The notes below the pieces were generated by a model. It was not told the origin of the DNA and searched no databases. It worked only from the letters and a program-made list of their open reading frames with translations. This document shows positions 7,177-13,284 of a stretch of 19,840 bases of DNA, in pieces; position 1 is the first letter of the stretch; every line of letters starts with the position of its first letter. Position numbers and translations under genes: made by a program. Source of the DNA: an uncultured Ruminococcus sp. (GTDB lineage Bacteria; Bacillota; Clostridia; Oscillospirales; Acutalibacteraceae); contig CACYDB010000145.1 of NCBI GenBank assembly GCA_902773035.1, positions 1 to 19,840 on the forward strand. Reading direction: 5' to 3'.

Positions 7177-8148
7177 TTACTCCATATCCAGCAGTTCAAG
7201 TCTAAGGTTTTTGTAGTCTGTTCTGTGCTGCTTGAGGAAGTCGATAGCTGTTCTCGGATGGCTGTTGCGCTGACCCGTAAGGATGTACGGGATGTCAAAG
7301 CCCCACTGAACGCCCTCTTCCTTGAGCTTCATCATATGGTTTTCGATCTGGTCAAGAATAGGCTCAACCATATATTTCGGGTTCTTCAAGAATCCGATGA
7401 GCAGCTCGCTCTGACAATTGCCCGCGCCTCTGCCCATACCCATAACCGTGCAATCGAGGAAGCTGACGCCCTCTTTGAGCGCGTCGATCGTATTTGCGAA
7501 TGCAAGGCTCTGGTTATTATGGGAATGAATACCGATTTGCTTGTTGTATTTGTCGGCGTACTCGAGGTAGAGCTGTGAGAAATCACGGATCTGCTCGGGA
7601 TAGAATGAGCCGTAGCTGTCTACGAGATAAATCACGTCTACGGGAGTCTGACCGAATATATCGAGCGCCGCTCGGATGTCCTCGGTTCTGTTCTTTGAAA
7701 CAGCCATAATGTTGATCGCTGTTTCGTAGCCCATCTTGTGACAGTGCTCGAGCATATCGACGGCAATCGGGATCGTGCTGATATATGTCGCTACGCGCAC
7801 CATATCGACAGGGCTTTCCTTTCGCGGTCTGATGTCCTTTTTGTAATCACAGCGGCCTACGTCAGCCATTACGGCGATTTTCATTGGACTGTTGTTGTCG
7901 CCGACGATCTCGCGGATTTTGTCGTCGTCACAGAATTTCCACTTGCCGAATTTGTCGGGTGAAAACATCTTCTTTGACGCCTTGTAGCCAAACTCCATAT
8001 AGTCAACGCCTGCGTCTATATTATTTCTGTAGAGGTCCTTAACGAACTCGTCTGTGAAGAAAAAGTCGTTGCAGAGTCCTCCGTCGCGCATTGTCGCGTC
8101 AAGCACTCGTACGTCCTCACGTACCGATAACAAATTACCTTTTGACAT
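7177..8148 (-). CDS. HMGL-like (DRE-TIM) aldolase-family protein
   Basis: A 323-residue TIM-barrel protein of the HMG-CoA lyase-like/4-hydroxy-2-oxovalerate aldolase superfamily. The metal-binding signature is LDATMRDGG (16-24). HSHNN (208-212) supplies metal-site histidines, and GMGRGAGN (237-244) is the typical loop near the active site. The C-terminal region is short, with no DmpG-type communication domain of the usual length. The reaction is likely carbon-carbon bond formation or cleavage next to a keto group, but no substrate can be named. It lies between pyrC and pyrF in the same direction and is bracketed by 193-bp direct repeats, so it may be a late arrival in the unit. Its ribosome binding site GAGGAG belongs to element copy B. 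Family sure, function unknown. Confidence 0.85.
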   Translation of the reverse strand: MSKGNLLSVREDVRVLDATMRDGGLCNDFFFTDEFVKDLYRNNIDAGVDYMEFGYKASKKMFSPDKFGKWKFCDDDKIREIVGDNNSPMKIAVMADVGRCDYKKDIRPRKESPVDMVRVATYISTIPIAVDMLEHCHKMGYETAINIMAVSKNRTEDIRAALDIFGQTPVDVIYLVDSYGSFYPEQIRDFSQLYLEYADKYNKQIGIHSHNNQSLAFANTIDALKEGVSFLDCTVMGMGRGAGNCQSELLIGFLKNPKYMVEPILDQIENHMMKLKEEGVQWGFDIPYILTGQRNSHPRTAIDFLKQHRTDYKNLRLELLDME

Positions 8149-8167
8149 TTTTTATATCTCCTCGTCA

Positions 8168-8248
8168 AACTCAGTGTGCCTCTGTCTGAGGTTTCTTCTC
8201 CCCCGTACCGCTCGTTCCTCTTATGGTCTGCTGCGGGAGGGAAAGTTC
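8168..8248 (-). repeat. Intergenic element copy B, before the aldolase-like gene
   Basis: Full copy of the roughly 80-bp element. On the minus strand it runs into GACGAGGAGAT, which serves as the ribosome binding site of the gene starting at 8148. It differs from copy A mainly in the middle loop and keeps the CCTCAG/CTGAG hairpin unchanged. Confidence 0.85.
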
Positions 8249-8287
8249 TGCTCCTTTGATTTCATAAAAAACCAAACGTATTTTATT

Positions 8288-8329
8288 GCGTAATTCCGAA
8301 TTCCGCATTCCGAATTCCGAATTATTAAC
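8288..8329. repeat. Heptamer array 4 (6 units)
   Basis: Plus-strand units GCGTAAT, TCCGAAT, TCCGCAT, TCCGAAT, TCCGAAT, TATTAAC, at the place equivalent to array 2 in the other 193-bp repeat. Confidence 0.8.
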
Positions 8330-8405
8330 TCAGTGTGCCTCTGTCTGAGGTTTCTTCTCCCCCGTACCGTCAGTTCCTGTCAAGTTTGCTGCGGGAGGGT
8401 AGGTT
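8327..8405 (-). repeat. Intergenic element copy C
   Basis: A full copy in tandem with copy B (about 159 bp apart), between pyrC and the aldolase-like gene. The two ends match copies A and B closely; the middle differs by several bases and one single-base gap. It is not followed by a ribosome binding site but by a heptamer array. Together with copy B, arrays 4 and 5 and the short hairpin it accounts for nearly all of the 312-bp gap at 8149-8460. Confidence 0.85.
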
Positions 8406-8415
8406 CATCTTTTTA

Positions 8416-8471
8416 TCTTAATTCTTAATTCTTAACTCTTAACTCTTCACTCTTCACTCTTCACTCTTCAC
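8416..8471. repeat. Heptamer array 5 (8 units), running into the pyrC 3' end
   Basis: Plus-strand units TCTTAAT x2, TCTTAAC x2, TCTTCAC x4: a clean stepwise series. The last units cover the pyrC stop codon (TGA at 8461-8463) and the codons just before it. Confidence 0.93.
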
Positions 8472-9726
8472 TAAAAGCCTTCTTGCCGTCAACAAACGTA
8501 TACTTGACCTTTCCGAACAGTGAAAGGTTCTTGAACGGCGTATTCTTGCTCTTGCCGTGGAGCTTCTCGGGGTCTACGGTGTATTCCTCGTTCATATCGA
8601 AAAGCACGATATCGGCAGGCGCTCCCGATTTGAGAGTTCCCGCGTTCAGTCCGAGAATCGAGGCGGGCTTTGTACTCATTTTGTCAATGAGCTCGCCGAT
8701 AGTCAGATATCCCGTTTTAACGAGCATTGTGATTCCCGCGGAAAGTGAGGTTTCCATTCCGATTGAGCCGTTGGGCGACTTTTCAAAATCAGACTTTTCC
8801 TCGGGCGTATGCGGAGCGTGGTCTGTGGCGATCACGTCTATCGTGCCGTCAATCAGACCGTTTATGATCTCCTGTCTGTCCTCTTCGCGTCTGAGAGGGG
8901 GATTCATTCTATAGTCTGCGTCACGCTTCAAAAGCTCTTTTTCCGTCAGCGTAAAGTAATGCGGAGCTGTCTCGCACGTTACCTTAACGCCGCGCTTTTT
9001 GGCGTCACGAATCATTCGCGCGCTGTTCTTTGTGCTGACGTGGCAGATGTGCACGGGTACGTTCAGCGCGTCGGCAAAGGCTACCTCGCGCATTGTTCCG
9101 CAGTCCTCGGCTGAGTCGGGAATACCCTTTACGCCGAGCTCGCGGCTCACCTCGCCCTCGTTCATAATTCCGCCGTTAGCTATCGGCAGGCTCTCACAAT
9201 GGGCGACGATTTTCATATCAAGCTCAGGCGCGCATTTCATAGCGTTTATGAGCATCTGAGTGTTCTCGACAGGTCGTCCGTCGTCGGAGAGCGCTATCGC
9301 TCCCGCGGCTCTGAGCTCGTCAAGGTCGGTCGCTTCCTTGCTCATAAGTCCCTTTGTGATGCTCGCGGCGACGTACACCTTAGCCTTAGCGGACTTTGCC
9401 TTGTCTAAAACGTATTTAACTGTATTCGCGCTGTCGATCGCGGGAACGGTGTTCGGCATACAAAGTAAGCTCGTTACTCCCCCCGCTGCCGCGGCGTTAC
9501 AGCCTGTGATGATGTCCTCCTTCTGAGTCTGGCCCGGGTCGCGCAGGTGGACGTGCATATCCACCAGTCCCGGAGCCGCTGTCAGTCCCTCGGCGTTGAT
9601 GATCTCGTCGGCGGTGTCAAAGCTGCCTATGCCCGAGATTTTGCCGTTTTCGATAAGGATATCGGCTGTTTTATCTAATTTCTGAGAGGGGTCTACCACT
9701 CTCGCGTTCTTGATTAATATACTCAA
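8461..9726 (-). CDS. pyrC: Dihydroorotase (class I), TTG start
   Basis: Zinc amidohydrolase that interconverts carbamoyl-aspartate and dihydroorotate in pyrimidine synthesis. The 421-residue protein has the class I layout: metal-binding DMHVHLRDPGQ (H58, H60), an LSDDGRPV segment, AHCES, VHICHVST and ATDHAPHTPEEK. These give the expected histidines and aspartate. It begins at a TTG (9724-9726) with AGAAGG 7 nt upstream; no ATG or GTG alternative fits, and the MSILIKNARVVDP N-terminus is typical. One base separates the stop of the upstream membrane-protein gene from this TTG, so the two are probably translationally coupled. The last residues (SEE) and the stop lie inside a heptamer array, so the C-terminus has been shaped by the repeat. 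Confidence 0.95.
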   Translation of the reverse strand: MSILIKNARVVDPSQKLDKTADILIENGKISGIGSFDTADEIINAEGLTAAPGLVDMHVHLRDPGQTQKEDIITGCNAAAAGGVTSLLCMPNTVPAIDSANTVKYVLDKAKSAKAKVYVAASITKGLMSKEATDLDELRAAGAIALSDDGRPVENTQMLINAMKCAPELDMKIVAHCESLPIANGGIMNEGEVSRELGVKGIPDSAEDCGTMREVAFADALNVPVHICHVSTKNSARMIRDAKKRGVKVTCETAPHYFTLTEKELLKRDADYRMNPPLRREEDRQEIINGLIDGTIDVIATDHAPHTPEEKSDFEKSPNGSIGMETSLSAGITMLVKTGYLTIGELIDKMSTKPASILGLNAGTLKSGAPADIVLFDMNEEYTVDPEKLHGKSKNTPFKNLSLFGKVKYTFVDGKKAFSEE

Positions 9727-9727
9727 A

Positions 9728-11698
9728 TCAATACCTTCTGTCTCTGGGAGGTCTTTGGCTTGTGTTGCGGTTTCTCTGCGGCGCGCCCGAGCGTGTTCTG
9801 TTCTGAGGCGGGCGGCGTCTGTTCTGCGGAGGTCTGCCCTGCGGCGCTCTCTGCTGAGGCGGTCTGCGGCGCTCGGCTGAGGAGTGAACCATTACCAAGT
9901 CGTTTTCTCCGCGGTTGGCGTTCTGTCTTCTGCGGGCGCGTTCAGCCTCACGCTGAGCCTGACGGCGCTCGGATTCTGCTCTGCGGCGTTCTTCCTCGGC
10001 TCTTCTGCGCTTTTTGATAGCTCTGTTGCGCTTGAAGGCGCGGAAGCAGTTTACGCAGAAATACTTGATGTGAACGAAAAGATATACGATAAACAAGCCT
10101 ATTGCCTGTAAGCCTTTGAGCAGGAATCTGCCTGCTGCGGCGAGACCTCTGCCGATCGCGTAAAGTACGCCGAGAAGTCCGTCTAAGACCTCGCGTCTGT
10201 CGGCGCGGATCTGCTCGGACTCGCGCTTGGCGGCTGTGTACTCATCGACGGCTGTGTCAACGTCGGCGTAGGAGTACATTTCCTCTTCCTCGGGGATGTC
10301 CTCAAAGTATTCCTCGACCTGCTCAAATTCTTCGTCGGATTCGGGCTGAACGGCTTCGGGAACCGCTTCCTCCGTCTGAGCCGCTGCGGGTCGGATCTCC
10401 TCGGAAAGCTCCTCAGCCGCAAGCTGCTTTGCCTCCGCCAAGATATCAGCCTCGTTAAACTCGGGCTCGGCTTCGACCATCGCGCTTACGTCGGGAGAGA
10501 TGTCGGGCTCGGTCTTGACCTCATAGTCGGGGTCGCGGTAGGCGTGTCTGAGAGCTTCCTCGACGGCGTCGTCAACTTCTTTTTCGCTGATTATCATAGG
10601 CTTGGCGATGGGAACTTCCTCGTCCTCGTCCTTGATAACGACCTCGTCGCTTACGCGCTTGATCGGGAGCGGCTTAGAGTCGCGCTTGATTTTCTTTTCG
10701 TGCTGAAGGGAAGCTTCGTGGTCAGCCTCGGCGAGTATCTCGTCGATCACGGGCTCGGAGACCTTCTTGACGGAATATGAGGTGTCGGAAACGATTTCTC
10801 GGCTTGCCTCGGGATTCTCGCGCTTGGGCTTGCCCTTCTCGTCAACGGGGTTGTAGTTCGTCATAAAGGTGTTGGTGGGCTTTGTGACGTCGAATATATG
10901 CTTACGCGGAATCTGCGTAGTTTCGGAAATTCTGTGCTCGTGGGCGAGCTCGTGAACGAGGTGCTTGTGCTTGCGTCCCGGGTTTTTGAGGTATTTGATC
11001 AGGAAGATCAGCACAACGATCACGACGATGATTCCGATCAGGGAGGCTCCGCCGTAGATGAAGTAGTTTTTGTACACCACAAAGAAGCTCTGCTCGATAA
11101 TCTGCGTGCCCTCGATAATTGAGGCGAGGAGCTCCTTGTCGTCGGTTGTGAACTTCTCACCCGCGGCAGCCTGCATTGAAATCACGATATTCTCGCCGTT
11201 GATTATCGTGTTATACTGCTGAGCCTGGACGATTTTTTTGCCCATTTTGGTGCTCATATTGAGGTTTATGTAACGGACGTTGTTGTAATCGACGATCGAG
11301 GCTGACTTGTACGCGTTATCCTCGAGGAGCTTGTCCTTGACGGCGCTGATCTCGTCGTCGGAAAGCTTCATATAGTTGTCGACTTCCTTGCTGTCCGTGG
11401 TCTTTGTCATAGTGACGGTCAGGGTGAGGGAGCTGTCCTCCTTCATCGCCTGTAAATAGATGTCGTCAGCCACGAGAGTGTCCATAGTTTCCTTGTAGTC
11501 GAGTGAGAACTTGGAGAAATAGGAGTCGGTTTTCTCGCTCTCGCGTGTGATCGTTAACATATCGTTTGGAACAGGAATACTCATATTGAGCTCGTCGAGC
11601 TCGTAGGAAGTATTCTCGGCAAAGGCGGTCATAAAGCATGAGCCTAAAACCGCGGCGCAGACAATCATAACTGCGATAATACCGATTATTTTTTTCAT
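9728..11698 (-). CDS. Membrane protein with secreted N-domain and basic disordered tail
   Basis: Not a family I recognise. The 656-residue protein starts with a signal-type hydrophobic segment ending near TAFA. An extracellular region of about 180 residues follows, then a clear transmembrane helix (about 212-235, GASLIGIIVVIVVLIFLI). Next is a long acidic, Glu-rich region (about 245-515), then a second hydrophobic stretch near 535-560 (LQAIGLFIVYLFVHIKYF). The last 90 residues or so are Arg/Pro/Gln-rich and look disordered, after a charged ERRRAESERRQAQRE helix. The ATG at 11698 is chosen because GGAGGT lies 9 nt upstream; an ATG at 11725 precedes that site and would encode it. It is first in the pyrC unit. 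Confidence 0.8.
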   Translation of the reverse strand: MKKIIGIIAVMIVCAAVLGSCFMTAFAENTSYELDELNMSIPVPNDMLTITRESEKTDSYFSKFSLDYKETMDTLVADDIYLQAMKEDSSLTLTVTMTKTTDSKEVDNYMKLSDDEISAVKDKLLEDNAYKSASIVDYNNVRYINLNMSTKMGKKIVQAQQYNTIINGENIVISMQAAAGEKFTTDDKELLASIIEGTQIIEQSFFVVYKNYFIYGGASLIGIIVVIVVLIFLIKYLKNPGRKHKHLVHELAHEHRISETTQIPRKHIFDVTKPTNTFMTNYNPVDEKGKPKRENPEASREIVSDTSYSVKKVSEPVIDEILAEADHEASLQHEKKIKRDSKPLPIKRVSDEVVIKDEDEEVPIAKPMIISEKEVDDAVEEALRHAYRDPDYEVKTEPDISPDVSAMVEAEPEFNEADILAEAKQLAAEELSEEIRPAAAQTEEAVPEAVQPESDEEFEQVEEYFEDIPEEEEMYSYADVDTAVDEYTAAKRESEQIRADRREVLDGLLGVLYAIGRGLAAAGRFLLKGLQAIGLFIVYLFVHIKYFCVNCFRAFKRNRAIKKRRRAEEERRRAESERRQAQREAERARRRQNANRGENDLVMVHSSAERRRPPQQRAPQGRPPQNRRRPPQNRTRSGAPQRNRNTSQRPPRDRRY

Positions 11699-11734
11699 TT
11701 GGGAACTACCTCCGCACAATTTCATACAAAGCTT

Positions 11735-11763
11735 ATTGTACCATTTTACGACAATAAAAGCAA
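11735..11763 (-). promoter_or_regulatory. Promoter of the membrane protein-pyrC unit
   Basis: Minus-strand TACAAT (11735-11740) preceded by an extended -10 TGG, with a weak -35 TTGCTT (11758-11763) at 17 bp. It is divergent from the promoter at 11799-11807. Confidence 0.6.
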
Positions 11764-11798
11764 GAACAAAAGCAGATATTTACTAATAATTGTAAGTA

Positions 11799-11807
11799 TG
11801 GTATAAT
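11799..11807 (+). promoter_or_regulatory. Extended -10 promoter of the Nif11-like gene
   Basis: TGGTATAAT on the plus strand: a perfect TATAAT (11802-11807) with an extended -10 TG. The -35 region (TTACTA at 11779-11784, 17-bp spacer) is poor. The transcript would start near 11814, 45 nt before the ATG. Confidence 0.75.
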
Positions 11808-11858
11808 ATAGCCGCGAACAATTATTAAACACACGGTCATTTTGCTAAAGGAGAGTCT

Positions 11859-12131
11859 ATGATTGAACACGAAATGCAGAGATTGCTATATAAAGCGAAG
11901 AACGATAACGAAGTAAAGCAGGCTCTGATCGCGACGAAAAGTGATCCCGACCCGCTTAAAGCCTTTTGCGAGACGGCTCAGAGGCTGGGCTATGACATTA
12001 CTGCGGGCGAGCTGTTCGCGCACGGACTGACGATGAATGACGAAAAGCTCCGCGCCACTAACGGCGGTGGGAGCTTTGAGATCGAGGGCTGGAACGACCT
12101 TTATGAGAATTTTATGGAGGAGCTTCAATAA
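11859..12131 (+). CDS. Nif11-like leader peptide family protein (orphan)
   Basis: A 90-residue protein. Residues 1-56 resemble the Nif11 leader fold used by many ribosomally made, modified peptides: a charged helix, KSDPDPLKAFCETAQ, then GYDITAGELFAHG. A NGGG motif (68-71) follows, where a double-glycine-type protease could cut. It would release a tail of about 19-20 residues rich in acidic and aromatic residues (SFEIEGWNDLYENFMEEL), with no Cys or Thr and only one Ser. No modifying enzyme, peptidase or exporter is nearby. The start has AAAGGAG 5 nt upstream and a good promoter. The stop codon is the first unit of heptamer array 6. The leader resemblance is from memory of the family pattern; an alternative is a plain small regulatory or hypothetical protein. 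Confidence 0.75.
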   Translation: MIEHEMQRLLYKAKNDNEVKQALIATKSDPDPLKAFCETAQRLGYDITAGELFAHGLTMNDEKLRATNGGGSFEIEGWNDLYENFMEELQ

Positions 12132-12163
12132 TTCGGAATTCGGAATGCGAAATGCGGAATTAA
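12129..12163. repeat. Heptamer array 6 (5 units), starting at a stop codon
   Basis: Plus-strand units TAATTCG, GAATTCG, GAATGCG, AAATGCG, GAATTAA. The TAA of the first unit is the stop codon of the Nif11-like gene, and the array ends directly at the first base of the terminator stem. Confidence 0.8.
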
Positions 12164-12201
12164 TTCAGGCGGTAAACTGTTGTTTACCGCCTGAAATTTT
12201 T
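12164..12201. terminator. Terminator between the Nif11-like gene and cysK
   Basis: A perfect 14-bp stem (12164-12177 with 12182-12195) with a TGTT loop, followed on the plus strand by ATTTTTAA. It lies between convergent genes. On the minus strand the flank is AT-rich without a long U tract, so it is clearest for the plus strand. Confidence 0.88.
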
Positions 12202-12203
12202 AA

Positions 12204-13133
12204 TTAATCATCAAACAAGGGTGTTGAGAAATATCTCTCCGCCGTGTCGGGAAGGACGGTGACGACCGTCTTGCCCTCGCCGAGCTTTTCGGCAAGCTTG
12301 AGCGCCGCGGCTACGTTTGTGCCGCTTGAGATTCCGCACATTATGCCTTCCTTGCGGGCTAAGTCCTTGGCGGTTTCGAGCGCTTCCTCGTCGGTGACGA
12401 TGTAGATATTGTCGTAAATCTCGGTGTTGAGAATGTCGGGGATGATGCCGTCGCCGATACCCATTTGCAGATGGGTGCCGATCGTGCCGCCCGCTAAGAT
12501 CGCCGCGTGCTCGGGCTCAACTGCCCAGATTTCGATGTCGGGATTCTGAGCCTTGAGCGTCTCGCCTATGCCCGTAATCGTACCGCCCGTGCCTATTCCC
12601 GAGCAAAATCCGTCTATCTGACCCGCGACCTGCTCCAGAATTTCGAGCGCTGTGTGGTGCTTGTGAGCCTTGACGTTGTTGGGGTTTTCAAACTGCTGAG
12701 GGACAAAGACTCTCTTGTCCTCCTCTGCCATTTTAAGCGCGGTTTTAAGGCACTCGTCGATACACGCGCAGATGTCGCCCGCGTCGTGAATGAGGATAAC
12801 CTCGGCTCCGTAGTGGCGCACGAGCTTACGTCTTTCCTCGCTTACGGAGTCAGGCATTATGATGATCGTCTTATAGCCCTTGACGGCTCCTACGAGCGCG
12901 AGACCTATTCCCTGGTTGCCGCTGGTTGGCTCGACGATGATAGTATCATCATTGATAAGTCCCTGCTCCTCAGCCTTTACGATCATATTGTAGGCTGTGC
13001 GTGTTTTGATTGAGCCGCCGACGTTGAGTCCCTCGAACTTGACGTAGATATCGGCGTTGCCTTTTTTGTTCATTCTGTTGAGCTTTATCATAGGCGTGTG
13101 GCCTATAGCCTCGAGTATGTTATTATAAATCAT
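12204..13133 (-). CDS. cysK: Cysteine synthase family enzyme (O-acetylserine sulfhydrylase-like)
   Basis: Fold-type II PLP enzyme of 309 residues, most likely making cysteine from O-acetylserine and sulfide. It opens with ILEAIGHTPMIKLN. The PLP lysine is in LNVGGSIKTRTA (K43), the substrate loop reads PTSGNQG (70-75), and SGIGTGGTITGIG is the phosphate-cradling stretch. The C-terminal GISSGTNVAAAL completes the family pattern. Two motifs depart from the textbook CysK: VGGSIKTR instead of PGGSVKDR, and SGNQG instead of SGNTG. A related beta-replacement enzyme therefore cannot be excluded. The start has GGGAG 8 nt upstream. It is monocistronic with its own promoter. Confidence 0.85.
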   Translation of the reverse strand: MIYNNILEAIGHTPMIKLNRMNKKGNADIYVKFEGLNVGGSIKTRTAYNMIVKAEEQGLINDDTIIVEPTSGNQGIGLALVGAVKGYKTIIIMPDSVSEERRKLVRHYGAEVILIHDAGDICACIDECLKTALKMAEEDKRVFVPQQFENPNNVKAHKHHTALEILEQVAGQIDGFCSGIGTGGTITGIGETLKAQNPDIEIWAVEPEHAAILAGGTIGTHLQMGIGDGIIPDILNTEIYDNIYIVTDEEALETAKDLARKEGIMCGISSGTNVAAALKLAEKLGEGKTVVTVLPDTAERYFSTPLFDD

Positions 13134-13162
13134 AGAATTACTCCCGTAAATTACTATCTTCC

Positions 13163-13192
13163 ATTATATAATAAGTTGAACATTTTTTCAAC
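13163..13192 (-). promoter_or_regulatory. Promoter of cysK overlapped by an inverted repeat
   Basis: Minus-strand TTGAAA (13186-13191), 17-bp spacer, TATAAT (13163-13168). A dyad GTTGAA-N6-TTCAAC (13175-13180 with 13187-13192) covers the -35 box and part of the spacer, a place where a repressor could act. No regulator can be named. Confidence 0.82.
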
Positions 13193-13244
13193 AGGAATTT
13201 TCACGCGGCTTTGGTTATTACCGCTACGCTTTATTAAAGCTGTG

Positions 13245-13277
13245 AAAAAATAAGCGGAAGCCTTGTGACTTCCGCTT
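13245..13277 (-). terminator. Terminator after the CotH-like gene
   Basis: Minus-strand 9-bp stem (13269-13277 with 13252-13260) and an 8-nt loop, followed by TATTTTTT (13244-13251). It starts 8 bp after the stop of the gene at 13285. Confidence 0.88.
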
Positions 13278-13284
13278 TAATTGA

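Larger units (their letters stand above)
8157..8349. repeat. 193-bp direct repeat, right copy
   Basis: Ungapped partner of 6911-7103. It contains element copy B, the TTTGGTTT/AAATCAAA hairpin, heptamer array 4 and the first 23 bp of element copy C. Homology to the left copy stops where the left one is truncated; copy C continues to about 8405. Confidence 0.93.

Noticed and set aside
6911..8349. Composite transposon around the aldolase-like gene
   Set aside because: The flanking direct repeats encode no transposase, have no terminal inverted repeats and show no target-site duplication.
7111..8471. CRISPR array
   Set aside because: The repeats are 7-nt units without spacers, and the 80-bp elements are few and irregularly spaced; no cas gene is present.
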